Shown here: positions 1 to 15,000 of the stretch, piece after piece | How positions within the stretch are numbered: the first letter of the stretch is position 1 | Layout of the letters: each line of letters opens with the position of its first letter | Notes under the pieces: generated by a model | Told to the model about the DNA's origin: nothing | What the model saw: only the letters and a program-made list of their open reading frames with translations | Databases searched by the model: none | Assembly: GCF_001294335.1 (NCBI RefSeq) | Contig: NZ_LGKG01000155.1 | Coordinates: 4,169-68,168 of the forward strand | Origin: Streptomyces chattanoogensis | GTDB taxonomy: Bacteria > Actinomycetota > Actinomycetes > Streptomycetales > Streptomycetaceae | Direction of reading: 5' to 3' | DNA: 64,000 nt | Translations under genes and position numbers: made by a program

Positions 1-3000
1 ACCACGTCGTCGGCCCGGCCGTCGCGCAGCCAGGTCCGCAGGGCGGCGACGAACTGCTCGCGGTCGGTGGCCACGCACGCCCAGCGGTGGCTGCAGTGGC
101 GGCGCCCGGTCGCCAGGGTGTAGGCCATGTCGCCCAGGTCCAGGTCCTCGTGGGCGACGGCATGGTCCAGCAGGCGCTCGGCCTGGGCGCGGCGGCCGGC
201 GTCGTCCTGTGCGGACAGGACGATCAGCCAGGTCTGCCGGGGGCCGTGCCCGGCGGTGCGCACGGCGGGGGCCTGTTCGATCAGCGCGTGCGCGTTGGTG
301 CCCGCGGCGCCGAACGAGCTGACGCCGGCGCGGCGCGGCCCGTCGGCGGGTGCGGGCCATGGGCGCAGTTCGGTGTTGACGTAGAAGGGGCTGCCCGCCA
401 GCGTGATCGCCGGGTTGGCGCGGCGGAAGTGCAGCGACGGGGGCAGTTGCTCGTTCCTGAGTGCCAGCAGCACCTTGATGACGCCGGCCACGCCCGCGGC
501 GAACTGGGTGTGCCCCAGGTTGGTCTTGACGGACCCCAGGGCGCAGCCGCCGTCGGGCGCGTCGCCGAACGCGGCGCGCAGGGCCTCGAACTCGATGGGG
601 TCGCCCAGCGGGGTGCCGGTCCCGTGCGCCTCGATCAGCTGGATACCGGCGGGGTCGATGCCGGCGCGCTCGTGGACGCCGCGCAGGAGACGCTCCTGCG
701 ATCCGGCGCTGGGTGCGGTGAGCCCGTTGGTGGTGCCGTCCTGGTTCATTCCGGAGCCGCGGATCACGCCGTAGATCTGGTCGCCGTCGCGCAGCGCGTC
801 GGCGAGCCGCTTGAGTACGACCACGCCGGCGCCCTCCCCCGGCACGAAGCCGTCGGCGCGGTCGTCGAAGGTGTGGCAGCGGCCGCGGGCGGACAGCATG
901 TTCGCCCGCACGGCGGACCGGTAGAAGATCGGCGTGGACTGGACGAAGACTCCGCCCGCCAGTGCCATGGACGTGTTGCCCAGGCGGAGGTCCTGGCAGG
1001 CCTGGTGGATGGCCACCAGTGAACTGGAGCAGGCGGTGTCGACCGACAGTGCGGCGCCTTGCAGGTCGAGGAAGTAGGAGATCCGCGAGGCGATGACCGA
1101 GGAGATGTTGCCCCACAGGGTCTGCGGTGGCGCGTCGTCGCCGATCAGCTGCTGGTAGTCGCTGGGCGAGCCGCCGACGTAGACGCCGCACCCGCGGCCG
1201 TCGAGCCGTTCACCGGCGTAGCCCGCGTCCTCCAGGGCGTGCCAGCACTCCTCCAGGAAGATGCGCTGCTGCGGATCGGTGTAGGTGGCCTCCTTACCGG
1301 ACATGCGGAAGAACCAGGCGTCGAAGCGCTCGATGTCGTCGACGAAGCTCCCGTACTGGCGCTCGGCGCCCGCGCCCAGTTCTTTGGCCATGTCCCAGCG
1401 GGTGACCTCGCCGACCAGGTCGTCGCCCGCGGCGAGGTGTGCCCACAGGGCGGCGGCGTCGGGCGACTGCGCGAAGCGGGCGGCGATGCCCACCACGGCG
1501 ATGCCGTCGTCGGCCCGGTCGTCGGCCGGGTCGTCCCCAGGGGCCGCGGGGGCTTCGGCGGGGAGGGCGGGCGCTTTGGCCTTGCCTTCCGGCTCGCGCG
1601 GCACAAGCGCGCCGGAGGGCCTCAATCGGGCCCCGTAGCCGCTGACCAGATGGTCCGTCAGCCGGTCGAGCGAGCTGTGCTCGAACAGTGCGGTGCTCGG
1701 CAGATCGACGGCGAGGGCGTTGTTCACCGCTGTGACGAGCTTGACGGTGAGGATCGAGTCCACGCCGTAGTCGGAGAACGACGCCTGGGGGTCGATCTCG
1801 TCGGGTTCCATCATGAGCACGCGGGAGAGCTCGGCCAGCAGGAGTGCGCCGACTTGGTACCGCACGGTCGCCTCGTCGGTGTCGGGCGTCGGCTGGACGG
1901 GCGCGGCCTCCGGGGCCGGGTGGCGCCGGCTCGGGGCGGCGGCCGTCGGCCAGTAGCTCTTGCGCTGGAACGGGTAGGTGGGCAGCGGTGTGCGGCGTAC
2001 GTCGAGACCGGAGAACAGCGGCGCGAAGTCGACCTGTTCGCCGTTCAGGTACCGGGTACGGGCGTGCTCCGGCGCGGTGTCGCCGCGCCGGTCCGCGGTG
2101 TCGTTCCGCCCGTCGGCCAGCCAGGTCTCCAGCTGGTGGACGAGCGCGTCGCGGTCGGCGGCGACGAAGGCCGCGCGATGGGTGAAGTGGTCCCGGCCGG
2201 CCGCCAGCGTGTAGCTGACGTCGCCCAGCGCGGCGTCGGGTGTGCGGCGCAGGTACGCCAGGAGGTCCTCGGCGCGGTGGCGCAGCGCCTCGGGCTGCCG
2301 GCCGGACAGGACGAACAGCAGCTCGCCCGGTGCGTGTTGACGCTCGTCACGGTCCGGGGCGTTCTCCACGACCAGGTGGCCGTTGGTGCCGCTGAAGCCG
2401 AACGCGCTCAGGGCCGCGACGCGCTTTCCCTGGACGTTGGGCTGCCACGGCCGCAGCGTGGTGTTCACGTGGAAGGGGCTTTCGGTGAGTCGGATCGCGG
2501 GGTTGGTCTCGTAGTGGTGGAGGGACGGCGGGATCTGGCGGTGACGCAGCGAGAGCACGACCTTGAGCAGGCTCGCCACGCCCGCGGCGGAGGTGGTGTG
2601 GCCGAGGTTCGTCTTGATCGAGCCGAGTGCGCAGGTGTCGCGGCCGCCGGCCGGGCCGAACGCGCCGACCAGTGCCTGGCATTCGATGGGGTCGCCGAGC
2701 TGGGTGCCGGTGCCGTGGGCCTCGACCATGCCGATCTCTGCCGGGTCGATGCCGAATTCGGTGTGCACCTGGCGGATGAGGCGCTCCTGCGACAGGGCGC
2801 TGGGGGCGGTGATGCCGTTGGTCGCCCCGTCCTGGTTGACGGCGGAGCCGCGGATCACGGCGTGGATGTGGTCGCCGTCGGCCAGGGCGTCCGACAACCG
2901 GCGGAGCACCACGACGCCCACGCCCTCGCCGGGGACGAATCCGTCGGCGGCGGCGTCGAAGGTGTGGCACTTGCCGGTGGGCGAGAGCATCCCGCCGCGG

Positions 3001-6000
3001 CCGGCCGCCAGGTAGGTGTCCGGGGTGGTCTGGACGCTGACGCCGCCCGCGAGGGCCATGTCGGTCTCGCCGCTCCACAGGCTCTGGCAGGCGAGGTGGA
3101 CGGCGACCAGTGAGCTGGAGCAGGCCGTGTCGACCGCGATGGCGGGGCCCTGGAGGTTCAGGTGGTAGGCGATGCGCGCCGGTACGACCGAGGGTGCGTT
3201 GCCCCATGCCGCCTGGGCGGGCGGCGTGTCCTCGAACCACTGGGAGTAGTCGCCGCCGGTGCAGCCGACGTAGACGCCGCAGCGGCGGCCGTCCAGCGAG
3301 GAGCCCGCGTAGCCGGCGTCCTCGACGGCCGTCCACGCCTGTTCGAGGAACAGGCGCTGCTGGGGGTCGGTGTAGGTGGCTTCGAGGCCGGTGAGGTGGA
3401 AGAACCGGGCGTCGAAGCGGTCGATGCCGTCGAGGAAGCTGCCCGCGCGGCAGGACAGTTCGTCCTGGCCGTAGCCGGAGAGGTCCCATCGTTCGACCGG
3501 GCCGACGAGGTCGCGGCCGGCGGCGAGGTGCTGCCAGAGGGCGTCCGTGTCGTCCGACTGCGCGAAGCGGCCGCTGATCCCGACGATGGCGATGGGCTCG
3601 CGCCCTTCGGGGCGGTGCGGTGCTGCGGCGGCGTCCGGTGCGGCAGGGACGGCGAGTTGCGGCCGGTGGCTCTCGACGATGTGTGCGGCGAGCTGCGCCA
3701 CGCTGCGGTGGTCGAAGATGACCGTGGTCGGCAGGTCGGTGCCCAGCTCCTCGTTGAGGCGCTGGACGAACCGGACGCCGACGATGGAGTCCAGGCCGTA
3801 GTCGGCGAACGCCCGGTCCGGGCCGATCCGGTCGGCGGGCATCCGCAGTGCGTCGGCGAGCTCGGCCAGGACCACGTCCGCGACGGTCCGGGCCGCAGAG
3901 GCGGGGGCCGGAGCCGGGGGCGCCGCCGGGGGCTGGGCCGGCGGGCCGCTCGCCTCGGGCGCTGGGGAGAGCAGGCGCGGGCTGCGGGCGAGACCGTCGC
4001 TGTGGGCCACGACGACCTGCTGCCCGAGCGCCAGGGCGTCCCGCGCCGGATGGCGGATGCCGGTGAAGCCTTCCTGCTCCAGTACGAGCTGCCAGGCCTC
4101 CGGTGACAGCGCGGGGCTGCCGGGTACGCGCAGTTCGGCGTCGTCGTGGAGCCACCAGCCGTCGAGCAGGCCGAAGGTGAGGTGGTTGACGAGGTAGAAG
4201 TTGCTGATCTCGTTGAGGGCCAGCAGGCCGTTGCCGCGCAGCAGCGCCTTGGCGTGCCGCAGGGCGGGGCGGATGGTGTCGGTGGCGTGCAGCACGTTGG
4301 CCGCGATGACGACGTCGAAGGCGCCGGTGTCGAGCCCCTGGACGTGCGGGGGCCGGGCCGCGTCGAAGATGCGGTAGGTAAGGTGGTCGCGGCCCCGCCC
4401 GAGGGTGTCCTGGGCGCTGTGCAGGAAGGCCTGGGACAGGTCGGTGAAGCAGTACTCGGCCAGGTCGAGGCCCTCGCGGGCGAGGCGGTCGAGGACGGGA
4501 CCGGTGGTGCCGCCGGTGCCCGCGCCGATCTCCAGCACGCGCAGGCGGGCGCCCGGGTCGGCGTCCCGGCGCGCGCGCAGGAAGGCCGCCACATGTTCGG
4601 CGAGGACCGCGTTGAAGTGCCCGGCCACGCGGTTGTCGCGGTAGACGCCTTCGACGAGGGAGAGCGTTCCTTGGGGGAACAGCACGTCGGTGGCGCGGAC
4701 CCGGCCGCACAGGATGTCGGCGAGCGCGGGCAGGGTCTGGTCCAGCAGGTGCAGCGGTGCGCGCAGATCGGGGTTGGCGGCGACCCAACGGGGCGTCTGC
4801 GCGGCCCAGTCGGCGCGGCAGGCGTCGGCGTCCTGGGCGGCCGGGCTGCTGGTGCCCCAGCGCCCCTCGTCGTCAGTCATTCCGTGCTCGGCGAGCGCGC
4901 GCAGGGTGGCCGAGAGCCAGCCGTCGAACCGTGCGTCGATGCCCTGCCGCTCCTTCCACTCGGCGAGGCCGTGGCCCGGCTCCTCCAGACCCGCGCGGCG
5001 CAGCTCGGCGGCGAGGCGGCGGAGCAGGCACGCGTCGATCTCGCCCGGGACCGGGCCGGAGTGGTAGGCGGCCAGGTCGGTGGGCAGGGCGACCGTCGTG
5101 GCGCCGTCGCCCGCCGCCGCGGCGGGGGCGTACGAGGCCAGGGTCTCTGCGGTCAGCACCCCTTCGACGGGCAGCGGCCGGCCCAGGCGCATGAAGCCGA
5201 TCTGGTGGAGCGGGCCGGCCAGGAGGCGTTCCAGTGCGCCCATCGCCGTGGCCGGGTCGATCGGGGCCAGTCCCATGGACGTCACATCACGCAGCAGCTC
5301 GTCGGGGACGTTGCCCCAGTAGCCCCAGTTGACGACCTTGACCCGGCAGTCCAGCGCCGCGCGCAGGGCGTCGGCGCGCGCGTCCTCGAAGGCGCAGGCC
5401 GCCGAGTAGTGCGCCTGGTGGGAGTTGCGGATGAAGCTCACCAGCGAGGAGATCAGCAGGATGAAGTCCAGGCCCTGACCGGCGAAGACGTCGGCGAAGT
5501 GCACGCACGGGTCGACCTTGGCCCCGAGGGTGGCCTCCAGCTCGCGCTCGGTCATCCGGGCGAGCGGGGTGTGGCTGAACACCATGGCCAGGTGCACCAC
5601 GCCGTCGATGCGGCCGTAGCGGCGGACGACCTCGTCCCGCATGCGGGCGAGCGCGCCGGGGTCACAGGCGTCGGCGGACAGGTAGACGGGGGTCCGCCCG
5701 CCCGCCGCTGCGGCCTGGGCCGCCCGGCCCCGGATGTCCTCGTCCTCGGCGCGGCGGCCGACCCATACGACATGTGCGGCGTGTTGCCGTATGAGGTACT
5801 CGCTGAGCAACACGCCGAGGTCGCCCGCGCCGCCGATGAGCACATAGACGCCGTCGCGGCGCAGCACGGGCTCGGCGGGCGGCTCGGTGGCGTCCACCGG
5901 CAGGAGCTGGCGGCGCAGCCACTGGCCGCCGCGGCGGGCGAGCGGGTGGGCGCGGCGGTCGGCGGGCAGGGCGAAGACCTCGTCGGCGACGAACGGTTCG

Positions 6001-9000
6001 CCGTCGGCAAGGTCGACCGCGCGGATGCGCCAGTGCGGTTGTTCCTTGGCGAGGCCGCCGATCAGACCGTGCAGGCTCGCCTGCGCCGGGTCGGCGGCCC
6101 GGGAGCCGCCCGGATCGAACGCGCCGCTGGTCAGGAGGGTGAGTCCGAGTCGCTGCTCGTCCCGGAGGAGGGCCAGCGCCTTGAGGACGCGGAACATGCG
6201 GCGGATGGCTGCGCGCTGCGCGCCGATCTGCGCCTCGGCTCCGTGGTCGGCGGCTGCCGTCGGGAACCGCATCACGACGTGGTCGAAGTCGCCCAGGGCG
6301 GCGAGTGCGTTCCGTACCTCTTCGGCGGATGACGCGCCGGTGTCCAGCACCACGGTCCCCGGGCGGCGGGCGGTCAGCTCGGCGAGGACGTCCGGTCCGA
6401 GGCCGATCGCCACGACGCGGGAGGCCGTGGACGGGTAGGGGCTGCCGCGCAGCAGCCGGACGGGCTCCCAGACGGGGTGCAACGTCAGGTCGCCCGCGGG
6501 GAGTTCGTAGGGCTGGGCCTGCTGCGCGGGCGGGGCGGATACGGCGGGCGCCGTCACAGGCGGGGCCTCCGCCGCGGGGCGCGGGGCGGCGGCCGGCTGT
6601 GCGGCGGGCGGCTGTGCGGCGTCGCCGGATGTGGCGGGGGTGTCTGCGAGTTCCGGCAGTCCGTCGGTGTACCAGTAGCGCTCCCGGGCGAACGGGTAGC
6701 CGGGCAGTGCGACCTTGCGCGGCTTCGGTCCCTCGTACAGGCGGGCCCAGTCGACGGCCAGGCCGCTGGTCCAGGCCTCGGCCAGCGGCGCGAGCTTCCC
6801 GCGCCGTGCCCAGCGCACCACGGTCTCCTGGAAGTCCTCGTCGGTGAGGAAGTCCCGTGCCGCACCGCCCTGTTCACCACCGGGGCTCAGGTACGCGCCC
6901 GCGGGCAGCCCACCGCCGAGCGCGCAGGCGTCCAGGGCGTCCACCAGGGCGGGAAGGGCGCTGGTGACCACGGCGAACCGTGCGGTCATCGCCTCGCGGC
7001 CGAGCTGCAGCGTGTAGGCGACACCGGGCAGGTCCGCGCTGCTCCACCGTTCCGTGCGCAGGGCGTCGCGCAGCCGGCCCGCCGACTCGCGCAGCCGCTC
7101 CTCGTCGAAGGCGGACAGCACCACGACGACGGGTTCGCCGCGGTACGAGGGCGCCTCAAGGCCCTGCCCGGCGCGCGCCGCGACGTACTCCTCGACGACG
7201 AGGTGGGCGTTGGAGCCGCCCGCGCCGAAGGAGGAGAGGCCGCCGAGGCGCGGGCGTCCCCCGGTCCTCGGCCAGGGCGCGGCTTCGCGCTGGAGGACGA
7301 AGGGGCTGTCGGCGAAGTCGATTTCGGGGTTGACGCGGTCGGCGTGCAGGGACGGTACGAGCGTGCCGTGCCGCATCTGGAGCAGGAGCTTTGCCAGGCC
7401 CGCGATGCCCGCCGCGGACTCCAGGTGGCCGATGTTCGACTTCGCCGAGCCGATCGCGCAGAAGGTGCGTGCGTCGGTGAACTCGGCGAACGCCGCGCTG
7501 AGTCCGGCGATCTCGATCGGGTCGCCCAGCGAGGTGCCGGTGCCGTGCGCCTCGATGCAGCCGATGTCCCGGGGGTCGATTCCGGCCCGGCGCCAGGCGC
7601 TGCGGATGACCGCCGCCTGCGCGAGCGGGTTCGGCACGGTGAATCCGTGGGTGTGGCCGCCGTGGTTGACGGCGGTGCCGCGGATCACGCCGAGGATGCG
7701 GTCGCCGTCGGCGACGGCGTCGGCGAGCGGGCGCAGCAGCACCGCGCCGACGCCCTCGCCGGGCACATAGCCGTCGCCGCCCTCGCCGAAGCTGCGGCAG
7801 CGCCCGTCGCTGGAGGCGAACTGACCCTCGCCGATCATCAGGTACTTGCCCGGGTGCACCGACAGGTTGACCCCGCCGGCCAGGGCGGCACCGCACTCCC
7901 CGCGCTGGAGGGCGGCGCAGGCGAGGTGGATCGCGGACAGCGCCGAGGCGCACATGGTGTCGACGGTGGCGCTGGGGCCGCTCGCGTCGAGGTAGTACGA
8001 GACGCGGTTGGCGATGGAGGCCAGGCTCCCCGGTACGACGACCGGTTCGCCGCGCACGCTGTACTCGGCGCCGTAGAGCTGGTACTCGGAGTACATCGCG
8101 CCGACGAACACCCCGATGTCACCGGCGTCCTCGGCCACCCGGGCGCGGGCGGCGGCGCGCAGGGCGTCACGGGTGTAGCCGGCGTCCTCCAGCGTGGTGT
8201 GGGCGCACTGCAGGAACAGCCGCTCCTGCGGGTCCATCATGGACGCCGCCTTCGGCGAGATGCCGAAGAACAGCGGGTCGAACTCGTCGATCCCGTCGAG
8301 GAAGCCGCCCCACTTGCTGTACGTCCTGCCGGGCACGCCGCGCCGCGGATCGTAGTAGCGGCTGTGGTCCCAGCGCCCGGCGGGGATCTCGGTGACGCTG
8401 TCCCGGCCGGCGAGCAGGTTCTCCCAGAAGGTGTCCAGGTCGGGTGCGCCGGGGTAGCGGCCCGCCATGCCGACGATCGCGATGGCCATGCCCTGCTCGC
8501 CGCGGGGCGGTTCGGCGGGCTCCGGCGCCCGGGCCGTCCGCGGGGGACCTGCGGGCATCAACTCCACTCCCTTTGATGGGAGTTGCTCATCGGTGGACGC
8601 TTCCGTGCCGCTCAGGCCGACCAGCGCCGCGAGCGCGTCGGGCTGGGTGCGCAGGAAGTGCCGGACGAGGCCGTCGACCGTCCGTACCTCGAAGAACAGC
8701 GTGCTGCCGACGTTGTCGAGACCCTTGCGGACCGCCTCCGTCAGCTGGACGACCAGGATCGAGTCGATGCCGTAGCGGTCGAAGGACACATCGGCGCGGA
8801 TATCGGCGACCGGCAGCCGCAGGGTGTCCGCGACGAGGCCGCGGAAGTAGTCGCGGGCCCGGACCGCCAGGAGCGCGGCGCGGTCATCGTCGGCGGCGTC
8901 CTGGGCGACGGCCGGCTGCGGCGCGGCGGGTTCTTCCGGCGCCACGGTCCCCTTCCGGGCCTCGGGGAGGGTGCCGCGGAAGGCGGACTCCCCGTCGGGG

Positions 9001-12000
9001 CGAGGCTGGCGGATCGCACCGTCGCTCTCGGCGACGATCACCTGCTGGCCCAGGTCGTCGGCGCCCTGGGCGGCGACGAACGCCGCGCGGAAGCCGACCT
9101 CGCCGAGGACCCGCCGCCAGCTCTCCGGCGCCAGGCCGGGAGAACCGGGGATGCGCGGCGCCGGGTCGTCGTAGCGCCACCAGCCGTCCAGGAGGCCGAA
9201 GGTGAGGTGGCTGAAGAGGATGTTGTCGCTGAGCTCGTTGAGCAGCAGCAGGGCGTGGGGGCGCGCGGCGGCCTTGGCGTTGCGCAACGTCGCACGGATG
9301 TTGCGGGTCGCGTGCAGCACGTTGGTGGCGATCACCACGTCGTACTCGCCGGGGGCCACCTCCTGGCCGGCCAGCGGGTGCTCGGCGTTGAAGAGCCGGG
9401 CGTCCAGGTACGGGGCGAGCTCGCCGTACTCCCGCTGCGCGTGCAGCAGGAACGCCTTGGAGATGTCGGTGTAGCTGTACTTCTCGATGTGGGCGGCCCA
9501 CGGCCGCAGCCTGCGGAAGACCGTGGCGCTGGTGCCGCCCGTGCCGGCGCCGATCTCCAGGATGCGCAGGCGCGCGGACGGGTCGTCCGCCAGGCGCCGT
9601 TCGAGGTAGGCGACGAGGGTGTCGGCGAGCACGTCGTTGAAGTAGTCGGCGACGGGGTTGTTCTTGTACACGCCCTCGACGAGTGCGAGCGAGGCGTTCG
9701 GGAACATCACGTCGGTGGCCGGGCGGCGTCCGGTGAGGATGCCGGTCAGGGCGCGCAGCGTCGTGTCGACGAGGATCGCCTGGGGGCGTTTGGCGTCGTC
9801 GGCCGACCACGGCTGCCGCGCCCGGTCCCAGTCGGCCCAGGCGTCGTCGAGGGTTCCGGTGCGGGTGTCGAGGGCCGCGTACCTGTCCTCGCCCTCGCGG
9901 CGCAGGCGGCCTGCGTCGGCGAGTACGGCGAGGGTGTGCTCGGTCCAGCGCTCGTAGCGGTCCTCGATGCCGCCGACGGCGCGCCACTCGGCGGCGGTGG
10001 CCGACCGGCCGTCGCGGAACAGGCCCAGGGACTGCAGCAGCGCCCAGGTGATGCGGACGAGCGCGTCCTGCATGGCTCCGGCGTGCCCGCCGGCCTGCTC
10101 GCGCAGCCGCGCGATCTCGGCGCGGCGGTCGGGGCGGTGCTCGCTCAGCGCGCCGATCAGGGACGGGGTGGTGGCGGCCGGGTGGGTGAGGGAGTCGTCG
10201 TCGTGGAGGCCGTCGATGCTGCGGGTGTCGGTGGCCTTGAGGAGTGCGAGCTGCGGGTACGGGGACGCCAGCAGGGCGTCGAAGGCGGCCATGCCCTCGT
10301 CCGGTTCGATCGAGCCCAGGCCCAGTTGTGCCATGCGCTGCCGGTAGCCGTCGGCGGTGACGACTCCGACGCCGGCCCAGTAACCCCAGTTCATGACCTT
10401 GACCGGGCAGTCGAGCCGGGTGGACAGGTCCTCGGCGTAGGCGTCGGCGAAGGTGCAGCCCGCCGCGTAGTTGGCCTGGCCGGGGGCCTTGAAGAAGGCC
10501 TGCATGGAGGAGAAGAAGGCGACGAAGTCCAGCGGCTGGCCCGCGAAGGCGTCGGCGAGGTTCACGGCGATGTCGGCCTTGGCCGCGTAGGTCGCGCGGA
10601 ACCGGTCCTCGTCCATCCGGGCGAGGGTCTGGTCGCCGAGGACGATCGCGGTGTGCAGGACGCCGCGCACGGGGCCGTGCCGGCGCACGATCTCGTGGCA
10701 GGCGCGGCGCAGGGCGTCGCGGTCGGTCGCGTCGGCCTGGAGGTAGTCCGGCTTGGGGCCGTGGGCCGCCAGGGCTTCCTGCCGGGCGGCGATGGCGGCG
10801 TCCAGCGGGCGGCGGCCGATCCAGACGACCCGGGCGCCGTGACGGCGCATCATGTGCTCGGTCCACACGGTGCCGATGCCGCCGGCGCCGCCGATGGCCA
10901 CGAGCACGCCGCCGGGCTCGGGCGGGGCGGCCGCGGCGCCGGGGTCGGGCGTCTCCAGCAGGCGCGGGCGGTACCACTCGCCGTGCCGGTGGGCCAGGGT
11001 CTCGCCGCGGGGGTCGGTGGGCAGGGCCAGCAGCGCCGGCCAGGGCAAGGGGGCGTCCGCCTCGATGTCGGCGACGCGGATCCGCCAGTGCGGGTACTCC
11101 TTGGCCAGGGTGCCGGCGAGGCCGTGCACACCGGCGTGGGCGGGGTTGGCGCTGGTGTCGCCCGGCAGTCGGCGCGTCTGCCGGGTGACCAGGGTCAGGC
11201 CGAGTTCACGGGCGTCGGCGCCGTCGGCCAGGAGGGCCTTGACCAGGCGGAAGACGGCGAGGGTGGCGTCGTACCGCGCGGCGTCCGGGTCGTCGGCGGG
11301 GCCGGACGGGGCGAGCCAGAAGAGGTGCTCGGCGCCGTCGGGCAGCCGCTCGGCCAGCCGGTCGGCCGGTTCTTCGGCGCGGGCGTCCAGGACGGTGGCG
11401 TCCGGGTAGTGGCGGCGGAGCCCGTCCCGTTCCTCGGCGGTGCCGCCCAGCAGCACGACGCGGGTCCGCGGGTGCGGCCACGGCGCGGCGGCCACGGCGG
11501 GCAGCGCGTCCCACACCGGTGCCAGCAGCGTCGCGCGCGGGGCCTCGCCGGCCGGGGCGGCCATCCGCCGGAACGCATAGCCGCGCAGGCTCACGCAGAG
11601 CCGCCCGCTGTCGTCGTACACATCGATGTCCGCCTTCATCACGTCCCGGTCGGCCGAGGGGGCGTAGCCCTCGGTGTGGCGCAGATGGGCCCACATGCGG
11701 TCGGTGGTGGGGGCGAGGAGGTCGGCGGCGTCCAGGGCGAAGGGCAGTGCGGGCGCGCCGCGTTGTGCGTCGAGCGTGCCGGAGGCGTCGCCGTAGAGGC
11801 CGACGACGGCCTGGACGGCGCTGTCGAGCATCGCGGGGTGCAGCGCGAACGCATCGTCGCGGGCGCCGTCGGGCAGCACGAGCCGGGCCAGGACCTCGCC
11901 GTCGCCGACGGCCAGGGTGTCGATGGCGCGCAGGCGGTCTCCGTGGCGGATGCCCACGGCGTCGAGGGCCGCCCGGACCTGGCTCCGCGACAGGGTGCGG

Positions 12001-15000
12001 CGGTCGCAGCGGGCCCGCAGGGCGTCCAGCGGCGCGGCCGCGGGCGAGCCGGGCATGGCGATCCGGCCCTGGGCGTGCGCGGCCGAGCCGTCGCGCAGGA
12101 CGCGGAAGGCGTCGCCGTCCCGCTCGACCCGTAGTTCGGCGCCGCCGTCCCCGACGGGGAACGGCTCCGGCCAGACGACGTCGCACAGGCCGACCGGTGC
12201 GAAGGAACCGCCGGTCACGGCACGGCGGGTGACCTCCAGCGACAGCACACCGGGCAGTACGGCCCGGCCGTTGACGTGGTGGTCGGCCAGGAAGAACTCC
12301 TCGCCGCCGAGCCGCAGCCGGTACGCGGCAGCCTCGTCCTGTGTGTCGGTGGAGTCGGTGGTGTCCGTGGTGTCGGTCCAGTAGCGCTGCCGCTCGAACG
12401 GGTAGGTGGGCAACGGCACTTGACGGCGCGACGTCGGCGCGAAGCTGTCGGCGAACCGGTCGGCCTCGCCCCGTACGTACGCCGCGGCCAGCGCGGCCGG
12501 GGTCAGGGCGCGTACCTCGCCGACGGGCCGGGGGTCCGCGGCGGTCTCCCCCTGCAGCACCGTGTCACCGGCGGTGCCGGACAGCCAGGAGCGCAGGTGT
12601 GCCGCCAGGTCGGGCAGGCCGGCGGCGACGACGGCCAGCCGGTGCGCGAAGTGGCTGCGCCCCGCGGCCAGGCTGTAGGCGACGGCGTCGGCGGGCAGGC
12701 CGGGTTCGCGGTCGAGGTGGGCGAGCAGCCGCTCGGCGACAGCGCGGAGGGCGGCCGGTGTGCGGGCCGACAGCAGGAAGGCGTGTTCCCCGTCTGCGCC
12801 GGTCGGCCAGGGGGCGGGGTGCTCCTCCAGTACGACGTGTGCGTTGGTGCCGCTGGCCCCGAAGGAGCTGACGGCCGCCCGGCGCAGGCCGCGGGCGGGT
12901 GCCGTCCAGGACTGTGCGGTGGTGGTGACGGTGAACGGGCTGCCGTCGAGTACGACGGCCCGGTTGGCCTCGTGGAAGTGGAGCGACGGCGGGATCTGCC
13001 GGTGCTCCAGGGCGAGCAGCGCCTTGATGACGCCCGCGATACCGGCGGCGAACTGTGTGTGCCCGAGGTTGGTCTTGATCGATCCCAGGACGGCGCTCCC
13101 GGCCGGGGCGCCCTCGAACGCGCGGGTGAGCGCGCGGAATTCGATCGGGTCACCGAGCTGGGTGCCGGTGCCGTGCGCCTCGACGAGCTGGATGCCGCCC
13201 GGCTCGATGCCGCTGCGGGCGTGCACATCGCGCAGGAGCTGTTCCTGTGAGGCCGCGCTGGGGGCGGTGATGCCGTTGGTGGTGCCGTCCTGGTTGATGC
13301 CCGAGCCGCGGACGACACCGTAGATGTGGTCGCCGTCGCGCCGGGCGTCGGCGAGCCGTTTGAGGACGACCGCGCCCGCGCCCTCGCCCGGGACGAAGCC
13401 GTCGGCGCGGGCGTCGAAGCTGTGGCAGCGGCCGCTGGGCGAGAGCATGCCCGCGCGCGTCGCCGACTCGTACAGCCGCGGCGTGGTCTGGAGGAACACC
13501 CCGCCCGCGATCGCCATGTCGGCGTCGCCGGCGAGCAGATCGCGGCAGGCCAGGTGCAGGGCGACGAGGGAGCTGGAGCAGGAGGTGTCGGTGGTGAGGG
13601 CGGGGCCCTTGAGGTCGAGGTGGTAGGCGATCCGGGAGGCGACGACCGAGCCCATGGTGCCCCACAGGGCCTGCGCCGGCGGCCGGGCGTCCAGCTGATC
13701 GTGGTAGTCACCGGCGTAACACCCCACGTAGACACCGCAGTTGCGGTGGCTCAGGCGTTCACCGGTGTAGCCGGCGTCCTCCAGGGCGTTCCAGCACTGC
13801 TCGAGGAAGATCCGCTGCTGGGGGTCCATGGTGGCGGCCTCGACGCCGGAGATCGCGAAGAACACCGGGTCGAACCGGTCGATGCCGCGGACGAAGCTGC
13901 CGGAGCGGCAGGTCACGTCCTGGGCGAGCGGCCAGCGGGTCACCGGTTCGACGAGGTCGTGGCCGGCCATCAGGTGGTCCCACAGGGCGCGCGGGTCCTC
14001 GGCGTCGGCGTAGCGGGCGGCCATCCCGACGACGGCGACGGCGTCGTCCTCCGGCGCCGGGGCGGCGGCTGCCGGGGAGGCCGGTGCGTGCAGCGCGTCA
14101 CCGTACGTACCGACGATGAACGCGTGCAGGCGCTCGACGGTGCCGTGGTCGAACAGGTCGGTGGTCTCCAGCGCGGTGCCGAGCGCCGTGTTGAGCGTGT
14201 GGACCAGGTGGACGCCGAGGATGGAGTCCAGGCCGTAGTCGGCGAAGGGGCGGCGGCGCTCGATCTCGGCGACCGGCATCTGGAGGGCCTCGGCCAGTGC
14301 GTCGAGCAGGATGCGCTCCACGTCCGCGGCACTCGCTGCCGTACGGGACGCGGCGGCCACCGGCGTCGTCGCCGGGCGCTCGCTGCCGGCCGGGCCGAAC
14401 CAGAACTGCCGTCCGGCGAAGGGGTAGGGGGGCAGGTGGACGCGTGCGGGCGTGTCCGTGCCGGCGTGCAGGCGGGTCCAGTCGAGCGGCATGCCCTTGG
14501 CCCAGAAGGCGGCCAGGTCGTGCCAGTCGCCGCGGGTGATCCAGCGGGCGACGAGTTCGCGGAGTTCGTCCTTCTCCGCCAGGGCGGTCAGGGTCTCGCG
14601 GGTGGCCCTGACCCGGCCGCGGGACCACGGGCCCTCGGCCTCGGGACCGGGGTCGGGGTCGGCCTCGGCGAGGAAGGCGCCGAGCTGGTCGCGCCACTCC
14701 CCGGGGGTGCGCGCGACGAAGCACACCCGCTCGTCCATCTCCTCGCGGCCGGTCTGCAGGGTGGCGGCGATGGCGGGCAGGTCCACGGGGGCGCCGGAGC
14801 GCAGCAGGCCGGACAGCTGACGGGCCCGTGCCCGCAGGTCCTCGGCGGTCCGGGCGGACAGCGGCAGCAGCACCGGCCGTGCGGGCGGGGCAGGTGTGGT
14901 GGCGGGTGCGGCCTTGGCGCCCTGGTACTCGGCGACGATGACGTGGGCGTTGGCGCCGCCCGCGCCGAACGAGGAGATGCCGGCCCTCCGCGGACCGCCG